From: an uncultured Trueperaceae bacterium | GTDB lineage: Bacteria > Deinococcota > Deinococci > Deinococcales > Trueperaceae | DNA: 15,455 nt | Direction: 5' to 3' | Assembly: GCA_937907415.1 (NCBI GenBank) | Contig: CALCHY010000079.1 | Coordinates: forward strand, 1-15,455 | Shown: piece after piece, positions 1-6,985 of the stretch | Numbering within the stretch: position 1 is the first letter of the stretch | How the letters are laid out: every line of letters begins with the position of its first letter | The notes under the pieces: generated by a model | What the model was told of the DNA's origin: nothing | The model's input: only the letters and a program-made list of their open reading frames with translations | The model's database searches: none | Position numbers and translations under genes: made by a program

Positions 1-97
1 CGCGCTCGTGGCGGACGTGGGGTTCAAGCCGAACACGCCGTTGGAGGTGGGTGTGAAGCGGTTCGTGAAGTGGTACAGGGGCTATTACGGGGTATAA
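1..97 (+). CDS. C-terminal fragment of NAD-dependent sugar epimerase (UDP-glucuronate 4-epimerase-like)
   Basis: Only the last 31 codons are in the window, in the frame beginning at base 2 and ending with TAA at 95-97. The visible tail contains FKPNTPLEVGVKRFVKWY and ends YRGYYGV. The pattern 'TP-x-E-x-G-x-x-RFV-x-WYR-x-YY' closing the protein is characteristic of extended SDR epimerases of the UDP-glucuronate 4-epimerase (CapI-like) group, where it is the last helix of the substrate-binding domain. The catalytic and NAD-binding parts lie upstream of the window, so substrate specificity cannot be judged. The position just ahead of a polysaccharide dehydratase on the same strand fits a sugar-nucleotide gene cluster. 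No terminator with a T tract follows; a 12-bp palindrome (GGACGCGCGTCC, 105-116) lies just after the stop. Confidence 0.7.
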   Translation, partial: ALVADVGFKPNTPLEVGVKRFVKWYRGYYGV

Positions 98-277
98 GGC
101 GAGAGGACGCGCGTCCGCAGCGTCACAGACGCACGAGGTGCGGAGCCCGAACATGTGGCGTCGCATGCCTGCCGCTAGAGTAGTGTGTGGCACACCGGTT
201 GGGGGCGAAGCGAGCAACCAGGTGGTACGTTCAATGGCCCGGAGCTGGTAAGCCAGCAACTACGAAGCCGAAGGTGC
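98..277 (+). promoter_or_regulatory. Intergenic leader ahead of the dehydratase gene
   Basis: This 180-bp stretch holds three visible elements. First is the perfect palindrome GGACGCGCGTCC at 105-116. Second is a TANNNT-type hexamer TAGAGT at 176-181, a possible -10 box that would start transcription near 188; I see no convincing -35 box. Third is a short perfect stem-loop GCTGG-TAAG-CCAGC at 244-257, about 20 nt before the chosen ATG at 278. An upstream GTG at 185 keeps the reading frame open, but the residues it would add (185-277) are not typical of the family. I therefore treat this region as leader. The promoter call is weak. Confidence 0.3.
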
Positions 278-2227
278 ATGTTGAAGCATCCCGAACCTAG
301 CTTGATCAACAGACTGTCGCTCTTCTTCTCGCGTGTGTCGCAGCCGAGCGCCCTGGCAAAGTCCTGCTTGGACTTGCTGGCCTTCGTGCTCGCAACGCCG
401 CTGGCTTTCGCGCTACGGTTCGACGGCGTCATCCCAGCCAACATCCCGCTCTTGCCGGCGATGTTGCTCCTGGTGCCCTACAAAGTGCTGCTGAGCTTGG
501 TGCTAGGTCTTCACAACCGGTCCTGGCGTGGGTTCACGTTCCGCGACATGTCGAGCCTCCTGGCGCTGGCGGCCCTGGTGGCTGCTCCCGGCACGATTCT
601 CTTGCTGTTACTGTCACCCACCACGACCATCCCCTGGTCGATGGCGATTATCGACGCTGGCGTGACCCTACTTCTCATGGCCGGACTCCGGGCGTTCACG
701 CGCTACAGGCATGAGCAGTCGATTGCGCGCCTCATCGGACCCGACTTCAGGAAGCGCGTTCTGGTCGTTGGCGCGGGTGAGGCGGGCGCGCTGGTGGTGC
801 GCGAGCTCAACAAGCACCCCGAAACCGGCATGCGGGCGGTGGCGTTCCTCGACGACGACCCCCGCAAGCTGGGCCAGCGCGTGTCGGGCGTCATGGTGGT
901 GGGTAGCGTCGACGACGCCTCGGACGTCATAGTCACGCAGGGGATCGACGAGGTCCTCATCGCCATGCCCTCCAAGGGCGGCCGGACCGTCCGCAAGGTC
1001 CTCGAGCAAGTGAGGCAGGCCAAACCCAACCTGGTCTACAAGATCATCCCAGGTATGTACGAGGTGCTTTCCGGCAGTGTCGACGTAAAGCGTATCCGCG
1101 AGGTCGACATCGACGACCTCCTGGGGCGCGAGCCCGTCACGCTCGACTCCGAAGCCATCCTCGGCTACCTGAGTGGCAAGCGCGTGATGATCACGGGCGC
1201 CGGCGGTTCCATCGGCTCAGAACTCGTGAGGCAGATCTGCCGCTTCAACCCTGGTGAGCTCATCCTGTTCGGCCACGGCGAGAACAGCATCTACGCCCTC
1301 GAGCGCGAACTCGACCGCGACCACCCCGACATCCAGTACCACGGGGTCATCGGCGCCATCCAGAACGGCGCGCGCCTCGACTACGTGTTCACGCGCTACC
1401 GGCCCGACGTCGTGTTCCACGCTGCGGCCCACAAGCATGTGCCCCTCATGGAGGAGAACCCGGAGGAGGCGGTCTTCAACAACGTCATCGGGAGCCGCAA
1501 CCTGATCAACCTGGCGCTCAAGCACGGCGTCACGCACTTCGTGAACATCTCCACCGACAAGGCCGTTAACCCAACGTCGGTCATGGGCGCCAGCAAGCGC
1601 ATGGTCGAGTTCCTCGTGCAAGACGCCGCGCGCCGCGCCGGACCCGGCCAGACCTTCGTGTCCGTCAGGTTCGGTAACGTCCTTGGCAGCCGCGGCAGCG
1701 TCATCCCCATCTTCAAGAGCCAGATCGCGGCCGGCGGGCCGGTTACCATCACCCATCCCGAGATGGTGCGTTACTTCATGACCATCCCGGAGGCTTCGCA
1801 GCTCGTGCTGCAGGCCTCCGGCAACGGCCGCAACGGCGAGGTCTACATCCTCGACATGGGCGAGCCAGTGCGCATAGTCGACCTGGCGCGCGACCTGATC
1901 AGGCTCTCTGGGTTCGAGCCAGATGTGGACATCCCCATCCGCTACACCGGCATCCGTCCTGGTGAGCGTCTGGTCGAAGAACTCATGACCGAGAAGGAGC
2001 GCACCTCGCAGACCGCTCACGAGAAGATCTTCGTGGCGCGCACCGAGCCGGTTGATTCCGCAGCGCTCACCTCCACCATCGAGGCGCTGCAGAACGCTGC
2101 ACTGCGCTCGGATCACTCGCGCATCAGGGCTCTGTTCGAGGGCTTCCTCGAAGGGTGCCACTTCACGCCTGTGGTCCAGACGAGGAACATCGGCGGGCTG
2201 CCGACGGAACCGCGCACCCTTTCCTGA
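278..2227 (+). CDS. Membrane-anchored nucleoside-diphosphate-sugar 4,6-dehydratase (CapD/WbpM/PglF family)
   Basis: The protein has 649 aa, the usual length for the long membrane-bound form. Four hydrophobic segments (about residues 30-48, 58-78, 92-112 and 120-140) anchor the N terminus. A first Rossmann domain with VVGAGEAG (163-170) follows, and then the SDR dehydratase domain with TGAGGSIGSE (306-315). The active-site stretch STDKAVNPTSVMGASK (425-440) has the Met-x-x-x-Lys arrangement that replaces Tyr-x-x-x-Lys in WbpM, FlaA1 and PglF. By family knowledge it removes water from UDP-GlcNAc (or a similar sugar nucleotide) to give the 4-keto-6-deoxy sugar, at the cytoplasmic face of the inner membrane. 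I chose ATG 278, preceded by AAGG, over GTG 185, because the extra 31 residues precede the first membrane segment without family-like sequence. Together with the aminotransferase, acetyltransferase and phosphoglycosyl transferase in this window it would supply a bacillosamine-type pathway. Confidence 0.92.
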   Translation: MLKHPEPSLINRLSLFFSRVSQPSALAKSCLDLLAFVLATPLAFALRFDGVIPANIPLLPAMLLLVPYKVLLSLVLGLHNRSWRGFTFRDMSSLLALAALVAAPGTILLLLLSPTTTIPWSMAIIDAGVTLLLMAGLRAFTRYRHEQSIARLIGPDFRKRVLVVGAGEAGALVVRELNKHPETGMRAVAFLDDDPRKLGQRVSGVMVVGSVDDASDVIVTQGIDEVLIAMPSKGGRTVRKVLEQVRQAKPNLVYKIIPGMYEVLSGSVDVKRIREVDIDDLLGREPVTLDSEAILGYLSGKRVMITGAGGSIGSELVRQICRFNPGELILFGHGENSIYALERELDRDHPDIQYHGVIGAIQNGARLDYVFTRYRPDVVFHAAAHKHVPLMEENPEEAVFNNVIGSRNLINLALKHGVTHFVNISTDKAVNPTSVMGASKRMVEFLVQDAARRAGPGQTFVSVRFGNVLGSRGSVIPIFKSQIAAGGPVTITHPEMVRYFMTIPEASQLVLQASGNGRNGEVYILDMGEPVRIVDLARDLIRLSGFEPDVDIPIRYTGIRPGERLVEELMTEKERTSQTAHEKIFVARTEPVDSAALTSTIEALQNAALRSDHSRIRALFEGFLEGCHFTPVVQTRNIGGLPTEPRTLS

Positions 2228-2245
2228 CCCGCCGGGGTCGGGTCA
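2225..2245 (+). terminator. Stem-loop at the end of the dehydratase gene
   Basis: TGACCCG (2225-2231) and CGGGTCA (2239-2245) form a perfect 7-bp stem around a 7-nt loop, with the dehydratase stop codon in the left arm. No T tract follows, so this is at best a weak or Rho-assisted terminator. It might instead be an mRNA-end stabilising hairpin. Confidence 0.35.
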
Positions 2246-2250
2246 TTGGG

Positions 2251-2264
2251 TAGCATCTGCCATG
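2251..2264 (+). promoter_or_regulatory. Possible leaderless promoter for the aldo/keto reductase
   Basis: The hexamer TAGCAT (2251-2256, TANNNT type) ends 5 nt before ATG 2262, and there is no Shine-Dalgarno site in the intervening or preceding bases. Transcription starting 6-7 nt after the hexamer would begin at the A of the start codon. This is the layout of leaderless genes known from Deinococcus. No good -35 box is visible, so the call rests on spacing alone. Confidence 0.35.
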
Positions 2265-3071
2265 ATCTATCAGACCATCAAAGGGGTGCGTGTGCCGGCG
2301 CTCGGGTTCGGCACGTACCTCATCAAGGGCCAAGACTGCGTCATGTCCGTGGCCGACGCCTTGGCGCAGGGTTACAGGCACGTCGACACCGCCCAGAGCT
2401 ACGAGAACGAGCCCGAGGTGGGCGAAGGGCTGCGGCGCTCCGGTGTGCCCAGGGAAGAGGTCTTCCTCGTGAGCAAGCTGCGTCCTGCCAACTACGGCCG
2501 CGCCGAGGAGTCCGCCCGCGAAAGCCTAGCAGCGCTGGGCAGCGGTCACATCGACCTGATGCTGCTGCACTGGCCCAAGGAGCCAGTCGCCGTTTCCGCG
2601 GCACTGGAGGGGTTGGCCGCCCTGCAGGCGGAGGGGTTGATCAGACACGTTGGCGTCAGCAACTTCCCCACGCGCCTGGTGGCGGCGGCGCAGGAGGTCA
2701 CCGACGTGTTCTGCAACCAGGTGGAGTACCACCCGTTCCTATCGCAGGCCAAGGTGCTTGAGCAGGCGCTGGAGCTCGACCTCCTCGTGACCGCCTATCG
2801 GCCGTTGGCCAAGGGCCTCACGCACGACGAACCCGTATTGCAAGAGCTGGCGGCTAAGCACGACAAGACGCCAGAGCAGATCACGCTGCGTTGGCTCGTT
2901 CAGCAACCGAAAATGGCCACCATCCCGAAGTCGGCCAGCCCGGCGAGGCGCGCGGCCAACATCGACATCTTCGACTTCGAGCTGTCGGATGCCGACATGG
3001 CGGCCATCTTCGGCCTGACTCGTGGACAGCGCCTCGTCAATCCCGAGAACGCACCTCAGTGGGACGTATGA
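2262..3071 (+). CDS. Aldo/keto reductase (AKR superfamily, diketogluconate-reductase-like)
   Basis: The 269-aa protein shows the full AKR catalytic tetrad: Asp42 and Tyr47 in HVDTAQSYENE, Lys72 in VSKLRP and His103 in LLHWP. The family signatures GVSNF and IPKSASPAR (NADPH adenosine-phosphate loop) are present. The length is typical for the short prokaryotic members related to 2,5-diketo-D-gluconate reductase. By family it is a cytoplasmic NADPH-dependent carbonyl reductase; the true substrate cannot be read from sequence. The start is ATG 2262, because MIYQTIKGVRVPALGFGT aligns with the family N terminus. A longer in-frame reading from 2052 would overlap the dehydratase gene and adds nothing family-like. 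Its stop overlaps the next gene's ATG by 4 nt (ATGA), so the two are likely translated together. This hints at reduction of a keto sugar in the same pathway, but general detoxification is equally possible. Confidence 0.88.
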   Translation: MIYQTIKGVRVPALGFGTYLIKGQDCVMSVADALAQGYRHVDTAQSYENEPEVGEGLRRSGVPREEVFLVSKLRPANYGRAEESARESLAALGSGHIDLMLLHWPKEPVAVSAALEGLAALQAEGLIRHVGVSNFPTRLVAAAQEVTDVFCNQVEYHPFLSQAKVLEQALELDLLVTAYRPLAKGLTHDEPVLQELAAKHDKTPEQITLRWLVQQPKMATIPKSASPARRAANIDIFDFELSDADMAAIFGLTRGQRLVNPENAPQWDV

Positions 3072-3997
3072 GGGTACTCGTCACCGGCGGCGCCGGGTTC
3101 ATCGGCTCGCACATGGTACGCGCGCTCCTGGGGCGCGGCCATGAGGTCGTGGTGCTAGACGACCTCTCCACGGGCAAGCGGGAGAATCTTCCGCAGGCCG
3201 ACCGCCTCGACCTGCTGGTGGGCGACGTGGCGGACGCAGGCGCCGTTACGGCTGCGCTGAGCGGTTGCCACGCATTCCTGCACCTGGCGGCGGTGGCCTC
3301 GGTCGAGCGCTCGGTGCGCGAACCGCTTGTGACTCACCGCACCAACCTGCTTGGCAGCATCCAGCTCTTCGCTGAGGCGGCCAGACAAGGCGTACGCCGA
3401 GGCCTCTACGCCTCCTCGGCGGCCGTGTACGGGGACGCGCAGACGCTTCCCCTAGCCGAAACGGCACCGCTACGTCCCCTCACGCCCTACGCCATCGACA
3501 AGCTGGCCGGCGAGCAGTACCTCGCCTACTTCCACCGCAGCGGTGCCCTCGACGGCACGGCCTTCCGCTTCTTCAACGTCTTCGGGCCACGGCAGGACCC
3601 TCTCAGCCCGTACTCGGGCGTCATCAGCATCTTTCTGGATAGGGGCCTGCGTGGAGCGCCGATCACGGTATTCGGCGACGGCGAGCAGACGCGCGACTTC
3701 GTTTACGTAGGCGACGTAGTGAGGGCCCTTATGGCTGCTCTGGAGAGCGGCGGCGGTGCGCCGGAGTTGCCCGTCTACAACGTGGCGCGCGGCGAGAGCG
3801 TCTCATTGACGCAACTGCTCGACGTGGTCGGCTCGCTGCCCGCCGTGCGCGCCCCCCTGTCAGTAAGCCACGGACCCGCCAGACAGGGTGACATACGACA
3901 CTCGCTCGCCGACACCAGCAAGCTGCGCAGCGAACTAGCGTGGGAGCCCCTCACCACGGTTAGGGACGGTCTGCTGGCCATCGCCAAGCAGGGCTGA
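3068..3997 (+). CDS. GalE-like NAD-dependent sugar-nucleotide epimerase (extended SDR)
   Basis: The 309-aa protein begins with the NAD-binding motif VTGGAGFIGSH (5-15) and has the SDR catalytic set: Ser in YASSAAVYG (114-122) and Tyr141-x-x-x-Lys145 in TPYAIDKLAGEQ. The stretch FRFFNVFGPRQDP (167-179) and the later GDGEQTRDFVYVGDVV are typical of UDP-glucose/UDP-GlcNAc 4-epimerases and dTDP-glucose 4,6-dehydratase relatives. By family it interconverts hexose epimers at C4 on a UDP carrier in the cytoplasm; the exact sugar (Glc, GlcNAc or uronic acid) is undecided. The start at ATG 3068 overlaps the reductase stop (ATGA), indicating translational coupling. A longer frame from 2891 lies inside the reductase and is rejected. 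It converges on the minus-strand operon with only 9 bp between stop codons. Confidence 0.88.
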   Translation: MRVLVTGGAGFIGSHMVRALLGRGHEVVVLDDLSTGKRENLPQADRLDLLVGDVADAGAVTAALSGCHAFLHLAAVASVERSVREPLVTHRTNLLGSIQLFAEAARQGVRRGLYASSAAVYGDAQTLPLAETAPLRPLTPYAIDKLAGEQYLAYFHRSGALDGTAFRFFNVFGPRQDPLSPYSGVISIFLDRGLRGAPITVFGDGEQTRDFVYVGDVVRALMAALESGGGAPELPVYNVARGESVSLTQLLDVVGSLPAVRAPLSVSHGPARQGDIRHSLADTSKLRSELAWEPLTTVRDGLLAIAKQG

Positions 3998-4007
3998 GGC
4001 CGCTGCT
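3987..4007. terminator. Stem-loop shared by two convergent gene ends
   Basis: AGCAG-GGC (3987-3994) pairs with GCC-g-CTGCT (3999-4007), an 8-bp stem with one bulged base and the loop TGAG. It covers the stop codon of the GalE-like gene and reaches the first base of the stop triplet of the minus-strand NadE-like gene. There is no T tract on either side, so this is not a classical intrinsic terminator. It may still slow polymerases arriving from both directions. Confidence 0.35.
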
Positions 4008-4987
4008 CAAGCCACACCGGTGCTCACCAGCCGCGGCGAGGCGTGCAGATAACGGCTGACGCGGCGCTTGGCGGCGATGTCCTGGAACACGCGCTCGACC
4101 TGTTCGGGCTGCAGCTCAAGGGCGGTCGCCACCTCCGCGGCGCCTACGCCGTGGTTCACGGCGTAGAGGCACAGGTCCATCTTGTCGTATGGCAGGGAGA
4201 AGTAGAACTCCTCCTGGCTCTGCGGCATGGAGTAGGTGTCGGTGGTGGGTGGCCGCGAGCGGATCTCGGCCGGCACGCCGAGCGCCTCGGCGAGCTGGTA
4301 GACCTGCGACTTATAGAGGTGAGCTATCGGCTTGATGTCGGCAGCGCCGTCGCCGTTCTTGACGAAGAAGCCCTGATCGTACTCGAGCCGGTTGGGGGTG
4401 CCGAGCACCGCGTAGTTCAAGCGGTCGGCGTGAAAGTACTCGAGCATCTTGCGGGTGCGCTGCTTGAAGTTCGTGGCAGCCACCACCTGCAGGTACTCCT
4501 CGAGCGGTAGCCGCTCTCTCACCACGGTGCCGTCCGGCGCCTCGGCCACCACAGAGAAGATACGGAAGGCATCAGATTCTATGACACTCGGCAGCACGAT
4601 CTTGACGCGCCAGCCTGTCCCGTAGTCGGGTATGACGCGCTTGAAAGCCTCGTCGCGACGGCGGTAGCAACCCACGGCTTCCAGGACGGGGGTTATATCC
4701 TCGAGCACAGTGGCTATGCCCGCGGCGCCAGCGGCTAGATTGCTTAGGGCGAGGGTGTCGGCGGACGAGTCGGCCTCCGGCATGAGCACGCCGAGCACCT
4801 TGTCGGGCCCGAAGGCGCGGGCGGCGAGGGCGGCCACCACGCTCGAGTCAATGCCACCGGACAGGCCGAGCACGCCACCCTTGCGACGGAAGTCACGAAC
4901 TTCGCGGCGCATCACGTCCGCTATGGCGGCGATGGTCGCCTCGGGGTCGGCCAAGCGCAGGACGTGCGGGCCGAAGGCCTCAGCCAC
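4007..4987 (-). CDS. NadE-like PP-loop ATP-pyrophosphatase (annotated-style NAD+ synthase, probably specialised)
   Basis: The protein has about 326 aa. The PP-loop LSGGIDSS sits at residues 42-49, and the ligase core continues with TNFKQRTRKML, VLGTPNRLEYDQGFF and GDGAADIKPIAHLYKSQ, which clearly resemble NadE. There is no N-terminal nitrilase/glutaminase domain, so free ammonia would be the nitrogen donor. Differences from housekeeping NadE: an extra segment of roughly 60 residues between the 'TP-x-LEA' region and TNFKQR; GTPNRLEY where NadE has a GTxNxxE/GTDxxAE type motif; and RPPTTDTYS where NadE has a K-x-PSADL type motif. GTG 4987 is preferred because GGAG lies 9 nt before it and the start overlaps the ACP stop by 8 nt; TTG 5002 is the alternative. 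As the last gene of the ligase-ACP operon it may amidate or activate a pathway intermediate rather than make NAD. That role is inference. Confidence 0.8.
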   Translation of the reverse strand: MAEAFGPHVLRLADPEATIAAIADVMRREVRDFRRKGGVLGLSGGIDSSVVAALAARAFGPDKVLGVLMPEADSSADTLALSNLAAGAAGIATVLEDITPVLEAVGCYRRRDEAFKRVIPDYGTGWRVKIVLPSVIESDAFRIFSVVAEAPDGTVVRERLPLEEYLQVVAATNFKQRTRKMLEYFHADRLNYAVLGTPNRLEYDQGFFVKNGDGAADIKPIAHLYKSQVYQLAEALGVPAEIRSRPPTTDTYSMPQSQEEFYFSLPYDKMDLCLYAVNHGVGAAEVATALELQPEQVERVFQDIAAKRRVSRYLHASPRLVSTGVA

Positions 4988-5264
4988 GCTTGGCCACTCC
5001 AAGGCGCCCGCCCACGTAGGCCACGATGCGCGCCACGCTGTCGAGGTTCTCGGGCAAGGTGTCCTCGTCTGGAACGCTCACCCCGAAGCGTTCCTCTATG
5101 AACATGATCAGCTCGAGCACGCCCATCGAGTCGAGGACGGCCGCTTGAGTGAGGGAGTCGTCGGCCCCGAGGCCGGCGCCGCCGTCGTCGAGGATGAAGT
5201 TGTCCGCGAGGAACTGCCTCACGCCTTGTTCGATAGTGGCGGTAGAAACGCTATTAACAGACAT
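4980..5264 (-). CDS. Acyl carrier protein (phosphopantetheine-binding)
   Basis: The 94-aa protein has the carrier-protein fold signature VLDSMGVLELIMFIEERFG, with Ser46 of LDSMG as the 4'-phosphopantetheine attachment site. It is followed by the usual acidic recognition helix and a third helix (SVARIVAYVGGRL). The start ATG (5264) has a strong AAAGGAG site 9 nt upstream. The sequence is not that of the highly conserved fatty-acid AcpP (which usually has DSLD), so it is a dedicated carrier. It lies 57 nt downstream of the AMP-forming ligase and overlaps the NadE-like gene, in an operon. The natural reading is that the ligase charges this ACP with a carboxylic or amino acid as a thioester. The bound group is unknown. 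It would need a phosphopantetheinyl transferase encoded elsewhere. Confidence 0.88.
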   Translation of the reverse strand: MSVNSVSTATIEQGVRQFLADNFILDDGGAGLGADDSLTQAAVLDSMGVLELIMFIEERFGVSVPDEDTLPENLDSVARIVAYVGGRLGVAKRG

Positions 5265-5321
5265 CCGTGTTCGCTCCTTTTTGCGCCTTCCGTGGGAAGC
5301 GGGTGGCCGGCCACCGGGGAC

Positions 5322-6905
5322 TCACGCCAGCTCCGCTAGGCTCTTCTTCCGTACCTTACCGGTAACGGTCTTGGGCAGGTCGGTCACGAACTGCACATCG
5401 CGGGGCACCATGAACCCCTCGAGACGCAACATGGCCTCGCGCTTGAACGCCTGCTCCGTGAAGCTCGCGCCGTCGTCTAGCACCACGAAAGCCCGGATGG
5501 CCTGACCGAGCAGCTCGTCTGGCACGCCGATCACCGCCACCTCGCGCACGCCAGGCACTGCGGCAAGCGCGTTCTCCACCTCCACAGGGCTGACCTTCTC
5601 GCCGCGGCTCTTGATGATGTCGTCCGAGCGGCCCATGAAGTAGAGGAAACCGTCCTCGTCCTTGCGGAAGAAGTCGTGGGTGCACAGCACGTGCTCGCCG
5701 GGATACTTGCCCGGCTTGAGCATGTGCTCCGTCTCGGCGGGCAGGTTCCAGTAGCCGAGCATGACGTGCGGCCCGCGCACGTAGAGGGTGCCCGTATCGC
5801 CGGACGGCACCTCGGCCCCGTCCTCGCCTATGAGATAGGTTTCGGTGCCAGGGATGGCCTTGCCGACCGACATGGGCTTGTCGAGCACGAGCTCGGGTTC
5901 GAGGAAGCAGACGCGCTTGCATTCGGTGAGGCCGTACATCTTGTACACGAGCGCCCCCGGGCTCATCTCGAGGAGCCCCGGCACGTAGTCGTCAGGAAGG
6001 TGAGCCGCCGTGTTCGTGAAGCGCCGCACCGACGGCATGCCGATGGGCGCGTTGCGGTGCAGGGCGAGCAAGGTGGCGAACACGGTGGGCACGCCAGGGA
6101 AGACGGTCACGCCCTCGTCGACCACGCGCTTGACGATGGCGGCCGGGAACGCGAACGTGCGCTCGAGCACTAGCGTGGCGCCTAGGTGGACGGCCATCAG
6201 GGCCTGGTAGAGGCCGTAGTCGAAGGCCAGAGGCAGTACGTTGAGGATCCTGTCGGTCGCGTCGAGTCGTAGGTACTCGACCAGACTGCCCTGGGTGAAC
6301 ACCATGTTCTGGTGGCTGAGCATGACGCCCTTGGGGTTGCCCGTGCTACCCGAGGTGTAGACGAGGGCGGCGAGGTCGAGGGGGATGGTGCCGGGGGGTG
6401 TAACCGTCGTGCTCGTCGCCTCGGCCATGGCGAACATGTCGAAGGCCTCGTGAGCGCCCTCGGCCAAGGTGGCCTCCGCGGGCTCAGCGCCCGCCACAAC
6501 GAGCGCCCTCAATGCTGGCAACACCGTCTCCGGGCGCTCCATGAGGCCGACGACGGTGCGCGCCAGCCGGCCCTCGCTGAAGACAGCCGCCGCACCCGAA
6601 TCGGCAAGCACGTAACGCAGCTTGTCGTCCTTGGTCTGGGGGTTCACGACGATGAAGGCGGCTCCCGCATACAACGCGCCGTACACGCCTGCTACTACGT
6701 CTGCTGAGTTCTCGAGGTAGATGGCCACGCGGTCGCCGCGCGCCACGCCGCAGCTCTGAAGCAGCGCGGCGAAGCGCAACGCCCTGGCATGCAACTCGCC
6801 GTAGGCTACGCGCTCGTCACCCGCCACGACGGCAACCTTATCGGCTTGCGCAGCCGCGCTCAGCGTCAAGCTGTCCTGAAGCAGCCTCGCGTACTTTGGG
6901 AGCAT
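5322..6905 (-). CDS. AMP-forming acyl/amino-acid ligase (ANL superfamily adenylating enzyme)
   Basis: The 527-aa protein is a complete ANL enzyme. The P-loop-like motif YTSGSTGNPKGV is at 183-194, the A5-type motif YGLTE at 324-328, the hinge motif GRSDDIIKSRGEKVSP at 425-440, and the C-terminal catalytic Lys517 in TGKVRKK. By family it adenylates a carboxylate with ATP and transfers it to a thiol, either CoA or a carrier-protein phosphopantetheine. The next gene is an ACP, so ACP loading is likely. The binding-pocket residues do not let me name the substrate. ATG 6905 has GGAAGGG about 9 nt upstream. An 80-nt gap separates it from the upstream amidotransferase, and that gap contains a 5-bp stem-loop (GGCGC-CCAC-GCGCC, 6934-6947) that could modulate read-through. 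Similar ligases, ACPs and amidotransferases occur together in other extracellular-polysaccharide loci, such as exosortase-associated clusters. Confidence 0.9.
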   Translation of the reverse strand: MLPKYARLLQDSLTLSAAAQADKVAVVAGDERVAYGELHARALRFAALLQSCGVARGDRVAIYLENSADVVAGVYGALYAGAAFIVVNPQTKDDKLRYVLADSGAAAVFSEGRLARTVVGLMERPETVLPALRALVVAGAEPAEATLAEGAHEAFDMFAMAEATSTTVTPPGTIPLDLAALVYTSGSTGNPKGVMLSHQNMVFTQGSLVEYLRLDATDRILNVLPLAFDYGLYQALMAVHLGATLVLERTFAFPAAIVKRVVDEGVTVFPGVPTVFATLLALHRNAPIGMPSVRRFTNTAAHLPDDYVPGLLEMSPGALVYKMYGLTECKRVCFLEPELVLDKPMSVGKAIPGTETYLIGEDGAEVPSGDTGTLYVRGPHVMLGYWNLPAETEHMLKPGKYPGEHVLCTHDFFRKDEDGFLYFMGRSDDIIKSRGEKVSPVEVENALAAVPGVREVAVIGVPDELLGQAIRAFVVLDDGASFTEQAFKREAMLRLEGFMVPRDVQFVTDLPKTVTGKVRKKSLAELA

Positions 6906-6985
6906 CTTTGGTTCGCCCTTCCGGCCCGGCCTTGGCGCCCACGCGCCTGGGAGCAGGCCCGCCCACGAAGTCTAGCCGCTAGCAC

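Noticed and set aside
105..116. Palindrome GGACGCGCGTCC as a terminator
   Set aside because: It is short with no T tract, and such GC palindromes are frequent by chance in this base composition.
240..280. Resemblance of the AGCTGGTAAGCCAG hairpin to the enterobacterial JUMPstart element
   Set aside because: The ops core (GGCGGTAG type) is missing, and the similarity is limited to a short stem-loop. RfaH-type control cannot be supported.
1217..2161. Long minus-strand open frame (314 codons) opposite the dehydratase gene
   Set aside because: It is antisense to a well-supported gene, lacks any recognisable motif, and is rich in Val, Asp, Glu, Ala and His, as expected from the complementary frame of GC-rich coding DNA.
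2052..2261. N-terminal extension of the aldo/keto reductase frame
   Set aside because: It overlaps the end of the dehydratase gene, and the added residues are Arg/Ser/Pro-rich with no resemblance to the family, whose N terminus fits ATG 2262.
2891..3067. N-terminal extension of the GalE-like frame
   Set aside because: It lies inside the reductase gene in another frame. The NAD-binding strand starts directly at ATG 3068, as expected for the family.
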